Source: GCA-2684655 sp045105235
GTDB lineage: Bacteria > Planctomycetota > UBA1135 > UBA2386
Length of the DNA stretch: 64,000 bases
NCBI GenBank assembly: GCA_045105235.1
Contig: JBGCDH010000070.1
Location: 28,096 to 92,095 of the forward strand
Direction: 5' to 3'
The notes below the pieces were generated by a model. That model was not told the DNA's origin. It saw only the letters and a program-made list of their open reading frames with translations, and ran no database searches. Below, in pieces: positions 56,137 to 64,000 of the stretch (within the stretch, counting starts at the first letter, position 1; the number at the start of each line of letters is the position of its first letter). The position numbers were made by a program, and so were the translations under genes.

Positions 56137-56554
56137 CGAAGACAACAACCTCGGAGTAGCGCTCCAAGAGGCTCAGCAGGCCGCCAAACTGCTCATCGAG
56201 CAAGTGCTTGACGATGTAGCCCGCGACGTGCCGCTTGTAGGCGCGCGCGACATCCGAAGCCTCATCGGACGTCGTCAGCATGAACACCACGATGCCCCGC
56301 AGCGACTCACTCGCACGCAGCCGTTCGAGGAACTCATGGCCGCTCATCTCCGGCATGTTGATGTCAAGCAGGATGAGGTGCGGAAGCGGCTTCCCATCGG
56401 CCTGCAGCTGATCGAATCTCGCGAAGGCATCAACTCCGCTCGGCGCGACTTGCAAAGAGAACGGCAGCTTCGAGCGACGCAGGGTCCTGTCCACGACCAA
56501 TGCGTCGACCTCGTCATCGTCGACCATGAATACGTGCAGCTCCTTTGGACCCAT
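56129..56554 (-). CDS. Single-domain response regulator (Rcp1-like)
   Basis: 141 aa from the ATG at 56554; the longer frame adds an unconserved leader. Receiver domain only: VFMVDDDEVDA, phospho-acceptor Asp in LILLDINMPEMSG, TTSDEASD, then a Lys in YIVKHL. LLDINMPEMSGHEFLE and the TSDE motif resemble Rcp1-type regulators that pair with PAS-containing kinases. It is the first gene of the four-gene minus-strand signalling operon and overlaps the PAS-PAS kinase gene, its probable partner. Confidence 0.9.
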   Translation of the reverse strand: MGPKELHVFMVDDDEVDALVVDRTLRRSKLPFSLQVAPSGVDAFARFDQLQADGKPLPHLILLDINMPEMSGHEFLERLRASESLRGIVVFMLTTSDEASDVARAYKRHVAGYIVKHLLDEQFGGLLSLLERYSEVVVFDG

Positions 56555-56781
56555 GCCCTGAGTATCCCACAGCACCGGTAGAAGGGAAGCAGTCCCGCGC
56601 GTTCCAAGCAAACCAACCCGAATCTCCGGAGTTAAGCCCTGCTGGAGAAAACGACACGTGATCCTGTCGGCCAAAATGCGGCAGGTCGAAGCCGTTACCT
56701 ACTGGTTGCGAGACAGGTCCAGCCGACGCCGATCGCTGGGCTACGGTTTTGGGGTCCTCCCTTTCCTACGGACGATCCCCG

Positions 56782-59700
56782 ATGAACCAACCCGTTCGCC
56801 CAACCCGCTCACTCTCTGCGGTCCTGCTACCGACCGCCGCGTCGCTGACGCTGTTCCTAACGCCATTCGCGCTGGCCAATCCGCTAGCCGCACAAGGTGC
56901 GAGCAAGCGCCCTGTAACCCACGACGACTACGACAACTGGACGTCGCTGCGCAGCACGACATACAGCCGTGACGGTCGCTGGATGGCGTATTCGATCTCG
57001 CCACGTGTCGGTGACGGCACCCTTCATGTGCAGGAAGTCGACGGCGACCGCCGCTACGAATTTCCTCGCGGCACGAGCGTCTCGTTCTCGAACGACAGCA
57101 AGCTAGCGATGTTCAAGATCGGCAAGTCCTATGCCGACGAACGCCGAAAGAAGCTCGAAAAGCTCTACGCGAAGAAAGAGGAAAAGAAAGCCTCCGCGAG
57201 CTCGGAAGAGCCCGAAGGTCTGCCACCGGACGTCAAGAAGGCGCTTTCCGAGCGCGGCATGACCGAAGCGATGGCCATGCGCATGATGGAAGAGCGCGGT
57301 TCAACCATTGCGGAAGTGCGCGGCTTCCTGGGGCTGCCAGCCGTCGAAAAGAAGGCGGAGTCCAAGAGCGCAACGAGCAAGAAGAAGAGCGAAAAGAGCG
57401 AAGCCGAGAAGGCGGCCGAAAAGGAAGCCAAGGCACTCCTCAAGCGCGTGCACGTGCTCGACCTCGCAACGGGCGACGTTGCCAAGCTCGAGAACGTCAA
57501 GAACTATCGCACCGTCGACGACACCGACCTGCTGCTGATCCACTTTGAATCGGAGAAGAAGGAGGCGGAGGACAAGAAGGATGCCGAGAGCAGCGAAAGC
57601 CCTGGGTTCGAGCCAACGCAGCGTGGCCGGCGTGGACGTGGGCGCGGACGTCGCGGTCGCGGCGGCAACGACGACATCGCCGCGGCACAGGAGCCGCAAA
57701 ACCCAGTAAAGGAAGCGGCCGCAAAGAAGCCAAAGGCCCCCTCGGAAGAGCAGGGCAAAGCCAAGCCGGAAACCGCCGGCGAGCAAGGCCCCGCAAAGAA
57801 GGAGCAAGGCAAGACTGGCGAGAAGGCCGCTGAAAAGGCCAAGAAGCCTGAGAAGCCAAAGGACCCGCTAGAGAAAAAGCGTCGCGACGGCTCCAAGCTG
57901 GTGATCCGCGACCTGAGCACTGGCCAGGACATTGCCATCGAAAACGTGCGTTCGTTCGGAACGCTCGCTGATGACAAGTGGCTTTGGTACTCCGTCGGCA
58001 CCAAGAAGATCGAAGAAGGCGTGCAGCACGGACTGTTCGCACGGGAACTGTCTTCGGGAATCACCATCGACGTGCTGCGCGGCTACAGCAATGTCTCCGG
58101 CATGACGACCGACGAGGCCGACAAGCGCCTGGTCTTCACCAGCGATCTTCGCACATTCGGCAAGGACGAAGTTGAGCGCGAAGTCTACCTGTGGACGTTT
58201 GACGAGAAGCCGGCTCGCCGCCTGATCACCAAAGCCACGGCCGGCGTGCCTGACGACTTCAAGATCTCCTCGCGCAGCCTGAGCTTTTCACGCGATGGCT
58301 CGGTGCTGATGTTCTCGATCACGCCACCAAAGCTCGAGGAGATGCCCAAGATCCTCAAGGAAGACGAGGTCAAGCTCGACCTCTGGCACTGGCAGGACGG
58401 CCTCATTCAGCCCATGCAGGCCAAGCGCAGCGATTCCCGCAAGGCGTCCCTGATGGCGGCCTACCACATGGACGTCGACCGCGCGGTTGTGCTTGGCACC
58501 CCATCGACGCCGCGTGTTTCGCTGATCACCGACGACGGCTCGCGCGCGCTGATGACGGACAGCTCACCCTACGAAAAGATGGTGACCTGGGATGGTCGCT
58601 ACACCGACGTCTACATCGTCAACACCGTCGACGGCAGCAAGACCAAGATCATCGAGGGGCTACGTGGCCGAGCAAGCCGTTCGACTGGCGGCCGCTACAT
58701 CACTTGGTTCGATCCCCGCGACTACGACTGGCACACCTACGACGTGCACAGCGGCGAGACCCGCAACCTGACGGACGGCGTGCCCGTCGCGTTTGACCGT
58801 GAGAAGGACGACCGCCCGGAGCCACACGGCGCACACGGCACCGCTGGCTGGACCGAGAATGACGCCGAGTTCCTCGTCTACGACGAATACGACATCTGGG
58901 CCATCAGCCCCGAGACCGGCGACTACCGCTGCGTCACCGACGGGCTGGGACGCGCGAGCGGCATTCGCTTCCGCAACAGCAGCGTCGACCTCCGTCCGGA
59001 CGCAGAGCGCGACGACAACGAGAAGCGACGCTGGCTCCGCAACGAGATGGTGCTGTCGGCCACCGACACCAACACCTACGCGCAGGGCTACTACACGGAC
59101 GCCATCACCGGCGCCTCGAAGCCCAAGAAGGTCGTCATGCGCGACGCCAGCATGGGCCGCGTAACGCGCCCCGAAAACGCCGACCGCCTCTTCTTGACGA
59201 TGAGCCGGTTTGACATGTTTCCGGACGTGTGGACGACCGACCTCTCGTTCGGCAAGGGCCGCAAGCTGACCGATGGCTGCCAGATCATGGACGACGTCCG
59301 CTGGGGCCGCGCGGAGCTGGTCAGGTGGAACTCCGACGACGGCACGCCGCTCAAGGGCTACCTGATCAAGCCCGACGGCTTCGATCCAGAGAAGCAGTAC
59401 CCGATGATGGTCTACTTCTACGAGAAGAGCTCGAACCGCCTGCACAGCTACGTCTCGCCAAACATCGGCACGTCGCCGAACGCCGCCTACTACGTCAGCA
59501 ACGGCTACCTTTGGTTTGTGCCGGACATTGTCTACCGCGACGGCTACCCAGGTGAGTCCTGCGAAAAGTGCGTCGTTTCCGGCGTGCAAAGCCTGATCGC
59601 CAAGGGCTTCGTCAAGAAGGACTCAATCGGCGTTGCCGGCCACAGCTGGGGCGGCTACCAGACCGCTCACCTGATCACGCGCACGGACATCTTTGCCGCC

Positions 59701-60285
59701 GCCGAATCGGGTGCGCCGGTCGTCAACATGTTCTCGGCCTACGGCGGCATTCGCTGGGGCACGGGCATGTCGCGCCAGTTCCAGTACGAACAGACGCAGT
59801 CGCGCATCGGCGGCACCATCTGGGAATCCCCGATGCGTTACTGGGAGAACTCGCCGCTGTTCTACTTGGACAAGGCGAACACCCCCGTGCTGATCCTGCA
59901 CAACGACAAGGACGGAGCAGTACCGTGGTACCAGGGCATCGAGTTCTTCACCGCGATGCGTCGCCTGGGCAAGGAAGCGTACCTCTTCAACTACAACGAC
60001 GAAGATCACGGCCTGCGCAAGAAGCAAAACCAGCGCGACTGGACCCGCCGCATGGCCCAGTTCTTTGACCACCATCTCAAGGGCGCCGAGGCTTCGAGCT
60101 GGATCCGGCAGGGCGTGCCCTACCACCAGCGCATGGAGGAAAAGGTGCCGAACGCGCCGAGCTACCGCGAAGCCGTCGAGGCAGGCATGATTCAGGCCGC
60201 GGACCAAACCAAGGCGGTCGAAGCCAGCGCCGAAGCACGCGGCGAAGCCGCCGAAGCCGCCGGCAGCCGCGACCGCCGCAACTAG
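56782..60285 (+). CDS. S9-family peptidase (prolyl oligopeptidase/DPP type), secreted
   Basis: 1167 aa from the ATG at 56782, giving a signal peptide that ends PLAAQ. A beta-propeller gate region is followed by a C-terminal alpha/beta hydrolase: Ser955 in GHSWGGYQ, Asp in HNDKDGAVPW, His in NDEDHGL. Two long charged inserts interrupt the propeller (about residues 125-220 and 255-370). The second contains a block of Arg-Gly repeats and Lys/Glu/Ala stretches. These explain the length, well above the usual 700-850. It probably cleaves peptides outside the cytoplasm. Confidence 0.93.
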   Translation: MNQPVRPTRSLSAVLLPTAASLTLFLTPFALANPLAAQGASKRPVTHDDYDNWTSLRSTTYSRDGRWMAYSISPRVGDGTLHVQEVDGDRRYEFPRGTSVSFSNDSKLAMFKIGKSYADERRKKLEKLYAKKEEKKASASSEEPEGLPPDVKKALSERGMTEAMAMRMMEERGSTIAEVRGFLGLPAVEKKAESKSATSKKKSEKSEAEKAAEKEAKALLKRVHVLDLATGDVAKLENVKNYRTVDDTDLLLIHFESEKKEAEDKKDAESSESPGFEPTQRGRRGRGRGRRGRGGNDDIAAAQEPQNPVKEAAAKKPKAPSEEQGKAKPETAGEQGPAKKEQGKTGEKAAEKAKKPEKPKDPLEKKRRDGSKLVIRDLSTGQDIAIENVRSFGTLADDKWLWYSVGTKKIEEGVQHGLFARELSSGITIDVLRGYSNVSGMTTDEADKRLVFTSDLRTFGKDEVEREVYLWTFDEKPARRLITKATAGVPDDFKISSRSLSFSRDGSVLMFSITPPKLEEMPKILKEDEVKLDLWHWQDGLIQPMQAKRSDSRKASLMAAYHMDVDRAVVLGTPSTPRVSLITDDGSRALMTDSSPYEKMVTWDGRYTDVYIVNTVDGSKTKIIEGLRGRASRSTGGRYITWFDPRDYDWHTYDVHSGETRNLTDGVPVAFDREKDDRPEPHGAHGTAGWTENDAEFLVYDEYDIWAISPETGDYRCVTDGLGRASGIRFRNSSVDLRPDAERDDNEKRRWLRNEMVLSATDTNTYAQGYYTDAITGASKPKKVVMRDASMGRVTRPENADRLFLTMSRFDMFPDVWTTDLSFGKGRKLTDGCQIMDDVRWGRAELVRWNSDDGTPLKGYLIKPDGFDPEKQYPMMVYFYEKSSNRLHSYVSPNIGTSPNAAYYVSNGYLWFVPDIVYRDGYPGESCEKCVVSGVQSLIAKGFVKKDSIGVAGHSWGGYQTAHLITRTDIFAAAESGAPVVNMFSAYGGIRWGTGMSRQFQYEQTQSRIGGTIWESPMRYWENSPLFYLDKANTPVLILHNDKDGAVPWYQGIEFFTAMRRLGKEAYLFNYNDEDHGLRKKQNQRDWTRRMAQFFDHHLKGAEASSWIRQGVPYHQRMEEKVPNAPSYREAVEAGMIQAADQTKAVEASAEARGEAAEAAGSRDRRN

Positions 60286-60308
60286 CGCGAGCGGCGGCGG
60301 CGGCATGC

Positions 60309-62483
60309 CTACTTGGGCGCAGCCGGCAACGTCGGCAGCGCCGCCAGCCGCCCATCATCGAGACGCGTCGCCATCGGCGCCTCGGTGTCTTTGAGCCACG
60401 CGCGCAGCTCGACAGCGAGCTTGCGCAGCGCGGCCGGGCGCTCCGCCGCAAGGTTGCGGTCTTCGCCGATGTCCGCCTCGAGGTCAAACAGCGACCACGC
60501 GCGCGACTCGTAAAAGAACATCGCCTTGAGGCTCCCACGCCGGATGGCGCTCACGGGCGTCGTCCGCCATGTGCCGAGCCTGCTGCTGGCCTGCAGGTAG
60601 CCCGGGAAGTGCCAAAACAGGGCCCGATCGACCGATTGAGTGCGATCGCCGCGGCCGCGGCCCGCACCGCCCGCAAGATCGAGCAAGCGACGCGACAGGT
60701 CCATGCCGTCACAGCTCGCACCCCCTTTGACGGGAGCACCCGCGATCGCCGCCAGAGTTGGATGCAAATCGAACAGCTGCACGGGCAGCGGATCGACGGC
60801 CTTCGCAACGACGCCCGGCCACGCCACCACCAACGGCACACGCACCCCGCCATCGTGCAGCGACCCCTTGCCGGACCGCAGCGGCGCCTGATCGGTCACT
60901 TCCTTGCCGCCCTCTACGCCGGCGCGCGCGTAGCCACCGAGCCCGCCGTTGTCCGAGGCGAAGACCACGAGCGTGTTCGACTCGAGCATCTTCCCTGGCC
61001 GCAGTGGATCCTCCGTCGCCGCGAGAAAATCGAGCACGCGACCAACGTTGTCGTCGAGGTTCTTGAGCATGGCGGCGTAGCGGCGGTTGCTGTGCCGCGA
61101 CCCCTCGGGCGCTTTGCCGACGGCATCGAAATCCGCCTGCGGCGCCTGGATCGGCGTGTGCACAGAAAAGTGGCTCAGACAGCAAAAGAACGGCTTCTTC
61201 GCCGACCCCATCCAGGTGATCGCTTCTTCGGTTAGTCGATCGGCGAGGAACTGCTTTGCCTCACCGTTGGCCGGCAAACCAGGCAGCCGAAAAGCACCTT
61301 GCTGATCGGCAAAGTGCCCAAGTCCCCCGACGCCGCCGCGCGCGTTGCCGCCAACCTGCACATCGAAGCCTTGCTCTGTGGGCGACGCAGACCGCGCAGC
61401 ACCGCCGAGGTGCCACTTGCCGAAGTGACCCGTCGTATAGCCCGCGCTTCGCACCCGCTCGGCCAAGGTCAGGAACCGACCAGCCAGCACGGTCTCATTG
61501 TGCGCGGCGTCCAACTGGCGGAACTTGACTTGACCGCGGTTGCCGCTCGCCACCGTGTAGACACCTGTTCGCGCCGCCCATTGACCGCTCCACAGCGCAG
61601 CTCTCGTCGGCGCGCAGTTGGGGCCGTTGCTGTAGGCATTTACAAAACACGTGCCACGCTCCGCGAGCTGGTCGAGGCGAGGCGTTCGGAAATAGGGCGA
61701 GCCGTTGCCACCGTTGGTTCGCCCCGTCGAAAGGTCCGTCCAGCCGAGATCGTCAGCAAGCACGATGAGGATGTGCGGCCGCGCGCGCGGCGAGCCGGAG
61801 GCGTCCGACGTCGGCACAGCGCGCTGCTGCGCACGGAGCTCTGACGCCCCAACGCCAGCGAGTAGGCCAACCGAAACCAACGGCAGCAGCCACGACGGAG
61901 CAGACCCCCTCTCGCCGCCAGAGCCGCCAACACTCGCAGACCTCGCGCGGCGACGATCGAGCAGAGCCAGAGCGAGCAACACCACGCCCACTGCCAGCAG
62001 TCCCCCTGGCAGTGCATACGCAGGCGCCGCCGGTTCCGGGGTGACCAGCAAGGCGTCCTCACCGTCAATCCAAAGTTCCCGGCGCTCACCGACCACAGCC
62101 TTGTCGTAGACCGAACGTGAGACCGACTGCCAGATCCTGCCGTCCCAATTCTTGAAGTTCACATCCAAGCCGGGGTAGCGCATGGCCTTGGAAGTGCGTG
62201 CCCATAGCGCCGCGAGATCGCCATCCAGTTCTGCGGCAGGTTGGAAGAAGAGCCGGCGGTCCCTTCGCCGTTCCTCCTCGCCATCGACCGACCGCGCCAC
62301 GATCTCGACCACGAATCGATCCGAAACCACGCCGACAGCCTTGGCCCCGTGCTCTCGGAGGGCGCGACGACGAGCGTCTTCGCGCCATTCAAGCCAACCG
62401 AACAGCACGCCCGCTACAGCCAATACGGCCCCAACAAGCACGAAAACCCGAGAACGGCGCACAGAACGGACTGGCCTAGACAT
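60309..62483 (-). CDS. Sulfatase with N-terminal membrane domain
   Basis: 724 aa. Residues 1-190 form a separate domain with a membrane helix at each end (about 12-30 and 157-176) enclosing a soluble part, like DUF3592 proteins. The sulfatase starts at about 230: LADDLGWTDLS, NCAPTRAALWSG with Cys290 for formylglycine, GKWHLGG, FASDNGGLGG. Between them lies WLLPLVSVGLLAGVGASELRAQ in two pieces, which looks like an old signal peptide, as if two genes had been joined. Convergent with the S9 peptidase gene (23-nt gap). Confidence 0.92.
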   Translation of the reverse strand: MSRPVRSVRRSRVFVLVGAVLAVAGVLFGWLEWREDARRRALREHGAKAVGVVSDRFVVEIVARSVDGEEERRRDRRLFFQPAAELDGDLAALWARTSKAMRYPGLDVNFKNWDGRIWQSVSRSVYDKAVVGERRELWIDGEDALLVTPEPAAPAYALPGGLLAVGVVLLALALLDRRRARSASVGGSGGERGSAPSWLLPLVSVGLLAGVGASELRAQQRAVPTSDASGSPRARPHILIVLADDLGWTDLSTGRTNGGNGSPYFRTPRLDQLAERGTCFVNAYSNGPNCAPTRAALWSGQWAARTGVYTVASGNRGQVKFRQLDAAHNETVLAGRFLTLAERVRSAGYTTGHFGKWHLGGAARSASPTEQGFDVQVGGNARGGVGGLGHFADQQGAFRLPGLPANGEAKQFLADRLTEEAITWMGSAKKPFFCCLSHFSVHTPIQAPQADFDAVGKAPEGSRHSNRRYAAMLKNLDDNVGRVLDFLAATEDPLRPGKMLESNTLVVFASDNGGLGGYARAGVEGGKEVTDQAPLRSGKGSLHDGGVRVPLVVAWPGVVAKAVDPLPVQLFDLHPTLAAIAGAPVKGGASCDGMDLSRRLLDLAGGAGRGRGDRTQSVDRALFWHFPGYLQASSRLGTWRTTPVSAIRRGSLKAMFFYESRAWSLFDLEADIGEDRNLAAERPAALRKLAVELRAWLKDTEAPMATRLDDGRLAALPTLPAAPK

Positions 62484-62530
62484 GATCGCTACGTAACCAC
62501 ACGGCGCAAGTCACAGGTAGTATTGCCCAG

Positions 62531-63556
62531 ATGATTCGACGCGCATCCAGGCTCTGGCCACTCGCAGCGAGCGTTCTCTTCTCAGCGGCCTCAGCTGCAA
62601 GCCAGGCGCTCGGCGCCACGGCGCAACTCGATTGCGAAGCGGCCGCCGACTACTCGGCAACGCGCGGTGGCCTTGCCGTATTGGTATATGAAAAGGGCGA
62701 GCTGATCTTTGAGCGCTACCAAAACGGTCACAGCAAAGACCGCCCACAGCACATCTTCAGCGGCACGAAGTCGTTCGCCCCCATGGTCGCGCTGATCGCC
62801 GAGAAAGAGGGGCTGCTGAAGCTCGACGAGAAGGTCTGCAAGACGATCACGGAATGGCAGGACGACGAGCTTCGTTCACAGATCACGATCCGCCACCTGC
62901 TGAACTTTACGAGCGGGCTCGAAAACAATGACAACGCGCTCCACTCGCCGCGCATCCAAGACGCGCACGCGGCGTCGGTGGCATGCCGCGCGGCGCACTC
63001 CCCGGGCGCACGATTCCGCTACGGCTCGAACCACCTGATGGTGTTTGGCGAGCTGCTCAACCGCAAACTGCGCGCAGCGGAGCCGGCCAAGGATTCCAAA
63101 CAACCGCCGCCCAAGGACTTCGTCGACTACCTAGACCAGCGCATCCTGCAGCCCATCGACTGCCGCTACACCAAGTGGATTCGCGATCGCAAGGGCCATC
63201 CGGCGCTGCCATTCGGCGCCTACCTAACCGCTCGCGAATGGGCCAAGTTTGGCCTCCTGGTGCTGCACCGCGGCAAACACGAAGGCCAGCAAATCGTGCC
63301 AACCGCGCACTTCGATGAGTGCTTTCGCGGCTCCAAAGCCAACCCGCGCTATGGCCTCAACTTTTGGCTCATCGGAGCCGACGTACACAAACGCGATGAA
63401 GCGATCCCAGCCGACACCGCGACCGCAGCCGGCATGTTCGGGCAAAAGCTCTACCTGATGCCGTCGAAAGACCTGCTGGTCGTGCGCCTCGCGAAGACCG
63501 GAACGCGGCGCCGCATCAACGACCTCAAGTTCTTGTCGAGCCTATTCGGCGGCTAG
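62531..63556 (+). CDS. Serine hydrolase of the beta-lactamase family (class C-like)
   Basis: 341 aa with a signal peptide (residues about 1-27). The SxxK motif is SGTK with Ser77 and Lys80. ITIRHLLNFTSGLEN is the usual flanking block. FRYGSNH stands at the Tyr-x-Asn position. Such proteins include esterases and D-aminopeptidases as well as beta-lactamases, so resistance should not be assumed. Divergent from the sulfatase gene with 47 nt between the starts. Confidence 0.85.
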   Translation: MIRRASRLWPLAASVLFSAASAASQALGATAQLDCEAAADYSATRGGLAVLVYEKGELIFERYQNGHSKDRPQHIFSGTKSFAPMVALIAEKEGLLKLDEKVCKTITEWQDDELRSQITIRHLLNFTSGLENNDNALHSPRIQDAHAASVACRAAHSPGARFRYGSNHLMVFGELLNRKLRAAEPAKDSKQPPPKDFVDYLDQRILQPIDCRYTKWIRDRKGHPALPFGAYLTAREWAKFGLLVLHRGKHEGQQIVPTAHFDECFRGSKANPRYGLNFWLIGADVHKRDEAIPADTATAAGMFGQKLYLMPSKDLLVVRLAKTGTRRRINDLKFLSSLFGG

Positions 63557-63598
63557 CTTCGTGCATCTGGAAGACGGGGCCTGATCCGGGATGCGAGG

Positions 63599-63628
63599 GC
63601 CTTCGTCGCAAGGCGCTGCGACGAAGGC
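63599..63628. terminator. Strong bidirectional-type terminator hairpin
   Basis: Perfect 12-bp stem GCCTTCGTCGCA/TGCGACGAAGGC with a 6-nt loop, between the convergent hydrolase and photolyase genes and 43 nt after the hydrolase stop. It is the strongest simple stem noticed in the window. No T-run on either side. Confidence 0.65.
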
Positions 63629-63658
63629 ATCTTCCCTACTTCCTGCAGAGAAGCCTTT

Positions 63659-63736
63659 CTGCCTAGGAGCAGCTACGCCGTGACCGGCGTCTTCGCGCCC
63701 GCAGAATGCCCCGATATCGGATGTACGACGCTAGCG
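63659..63736 (-). repeat. 78-nt dispersed repeat, copy B
   Basis: Read on the minus strand it matches copy A (10195-10272) at 67 of 78 positions without gaps. It starts 27 nt after the photolyase stop codon in the same orientation as that gene. It contains the perfect palindrome CCGATATCGG (63711-63720), which is altered in copy A. Confidence 0.75.
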
Positions 63737-63763
63737 AACGAGCGCCGCCCAGACAGGTATCGA

Positions 63764-64000
63764 TCAGCTCTTGGCCCACTCGGCCAGCCAACCCTTCATG
63801 CGCAGCTTCTTGACGGTGTTCGCCGAGCTCATGTAGCGAATCATGCCGTAGACCGGTCGCTCGGGAGCCCACGGCCGGTCGTACCGACCCAGCACCCACG
63901 AGATGCCGGAATACGAGTTGGGGTTGCGGCCGTCGATCGCGTAGCGGTTGTTCAACTCAATGAGAACAGCCATGGCATCCGCAGCCGAACGCGACCACTC
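63764..64000 (-). CDS. phr: Class II deoxyribodipyrimidine photolyase, C-terminal part (cut by window edge)
   Basis: The last 78 codons of a longer gene; the 5' end lies beyond the window. The motif NRYAIDGRNPNSYSG, then WVLGRYDRPWAPERPVYG and IRYMSS, is the C-terminal signature of class II photolyases, which repair UV-made cyclobutane dimers using FADH and light. The frame is open to the window edge, with no start codon required inside. Repeat copy B follows its stop codon. Confidence 0.9.
   Translation of the reverse strand, partial: EWSRSAADAMAVLIELNNRYAIDGRNPNSYSGISWVLGRYDRPWAPERPVYGMIRYMSSANTVKKLRMKGWLAEWAKS

Noticed and set aside
63663..63899. Small minus-strand open frame near the right edge
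   Set aside because: It runs through repeat copy B and overlaps the photolyase gene in another frame; no motif supports it.

Overview
This is a GC-rich, gene-dense window with the gene content of a free-living member of the Planctomycetota. The evidence is a DUF1501 plus DUF1549/DUF1553 gene pair, two formylglycine-type sulfatases, a sigma factor fused to a large membrane-anchored extension, several long secreted beta-propeller proteins, and a bacterial-type tRNA-Arg. I see no rRNA, CRISPR array, transposase, integrase or phage gene. Most of the window reads as ordinary chromosome with many lineage-specific secreted and regulatory genes.

Layout. 0-7 kb (minus strand): aat, a coiled-coil protein with a RelE-like end, a possible lipoprotein, and then a compact operon of ECF sigma factor, anti-sigma-like protein, small Spy/CpxP-like protein, GspL-like protein and GspM-like protein. 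7-12 kb: ribBA divergent from a sulfatase, then a secreted Kelch protein. 12-18.4 kb: a TetR-family regulator and an RND efflux operon (adaptor, pump, outer-membrane factor), with a matching palindrome before the regulator and another before the pump genes. 18.4-30 kb: secreted beta-propellers (ELWxxDGT repeats, RCC1/PKD lipoprotein, FDGTxW-type repeats) with a papain-like protease and a membrane-anchored trypsin-like protease between them. 30-43.6 kb: TPR protein, HIT hydrolase, uridine kinase, small secreted propeller, SppA, the sigma factor fusion, and the DUF1501/DUF1553 pair. 43.6-56.6 kb: tRNA-Arg(CCU) and a signalling island of seven genes: histidine kinases, response regulators and two CheB-CheR fusion proteins, one carrying GGDEF and EAL domains. 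56.8-64 kb: S9 peptidase, a second sulfatase fused to a membrane domain, a beta-lactamase-family hydrolase, and the 3' end of a class II photolyase.

The most notable observations are: (1) a 123-130 residue C-terminal module shared by four otherwise different secreted proteins, plus a broken 3' remnant of a fifth; (2) a 78-nt sequence found twice, about 53 kb apart, each time directly downstream of a gene and in the same orientation as that gene; (3) a candidate c-di-GMP-I-like riboswitch directly before the CheB-CheR-GGDEF-EAL gene; (4) a sigma factor physically joined to its own membrane anchor and about 700 extracytoplasmic residues; (5) a receiver/kinase-like protein that has lost the phospho-accepting histidine and the N-box asparagines; (6) GspL/GspM-like genes in the same operon as a sigma/anti-sigma pair. 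All functional calls rest on reading motifs by eye; no database search was run.
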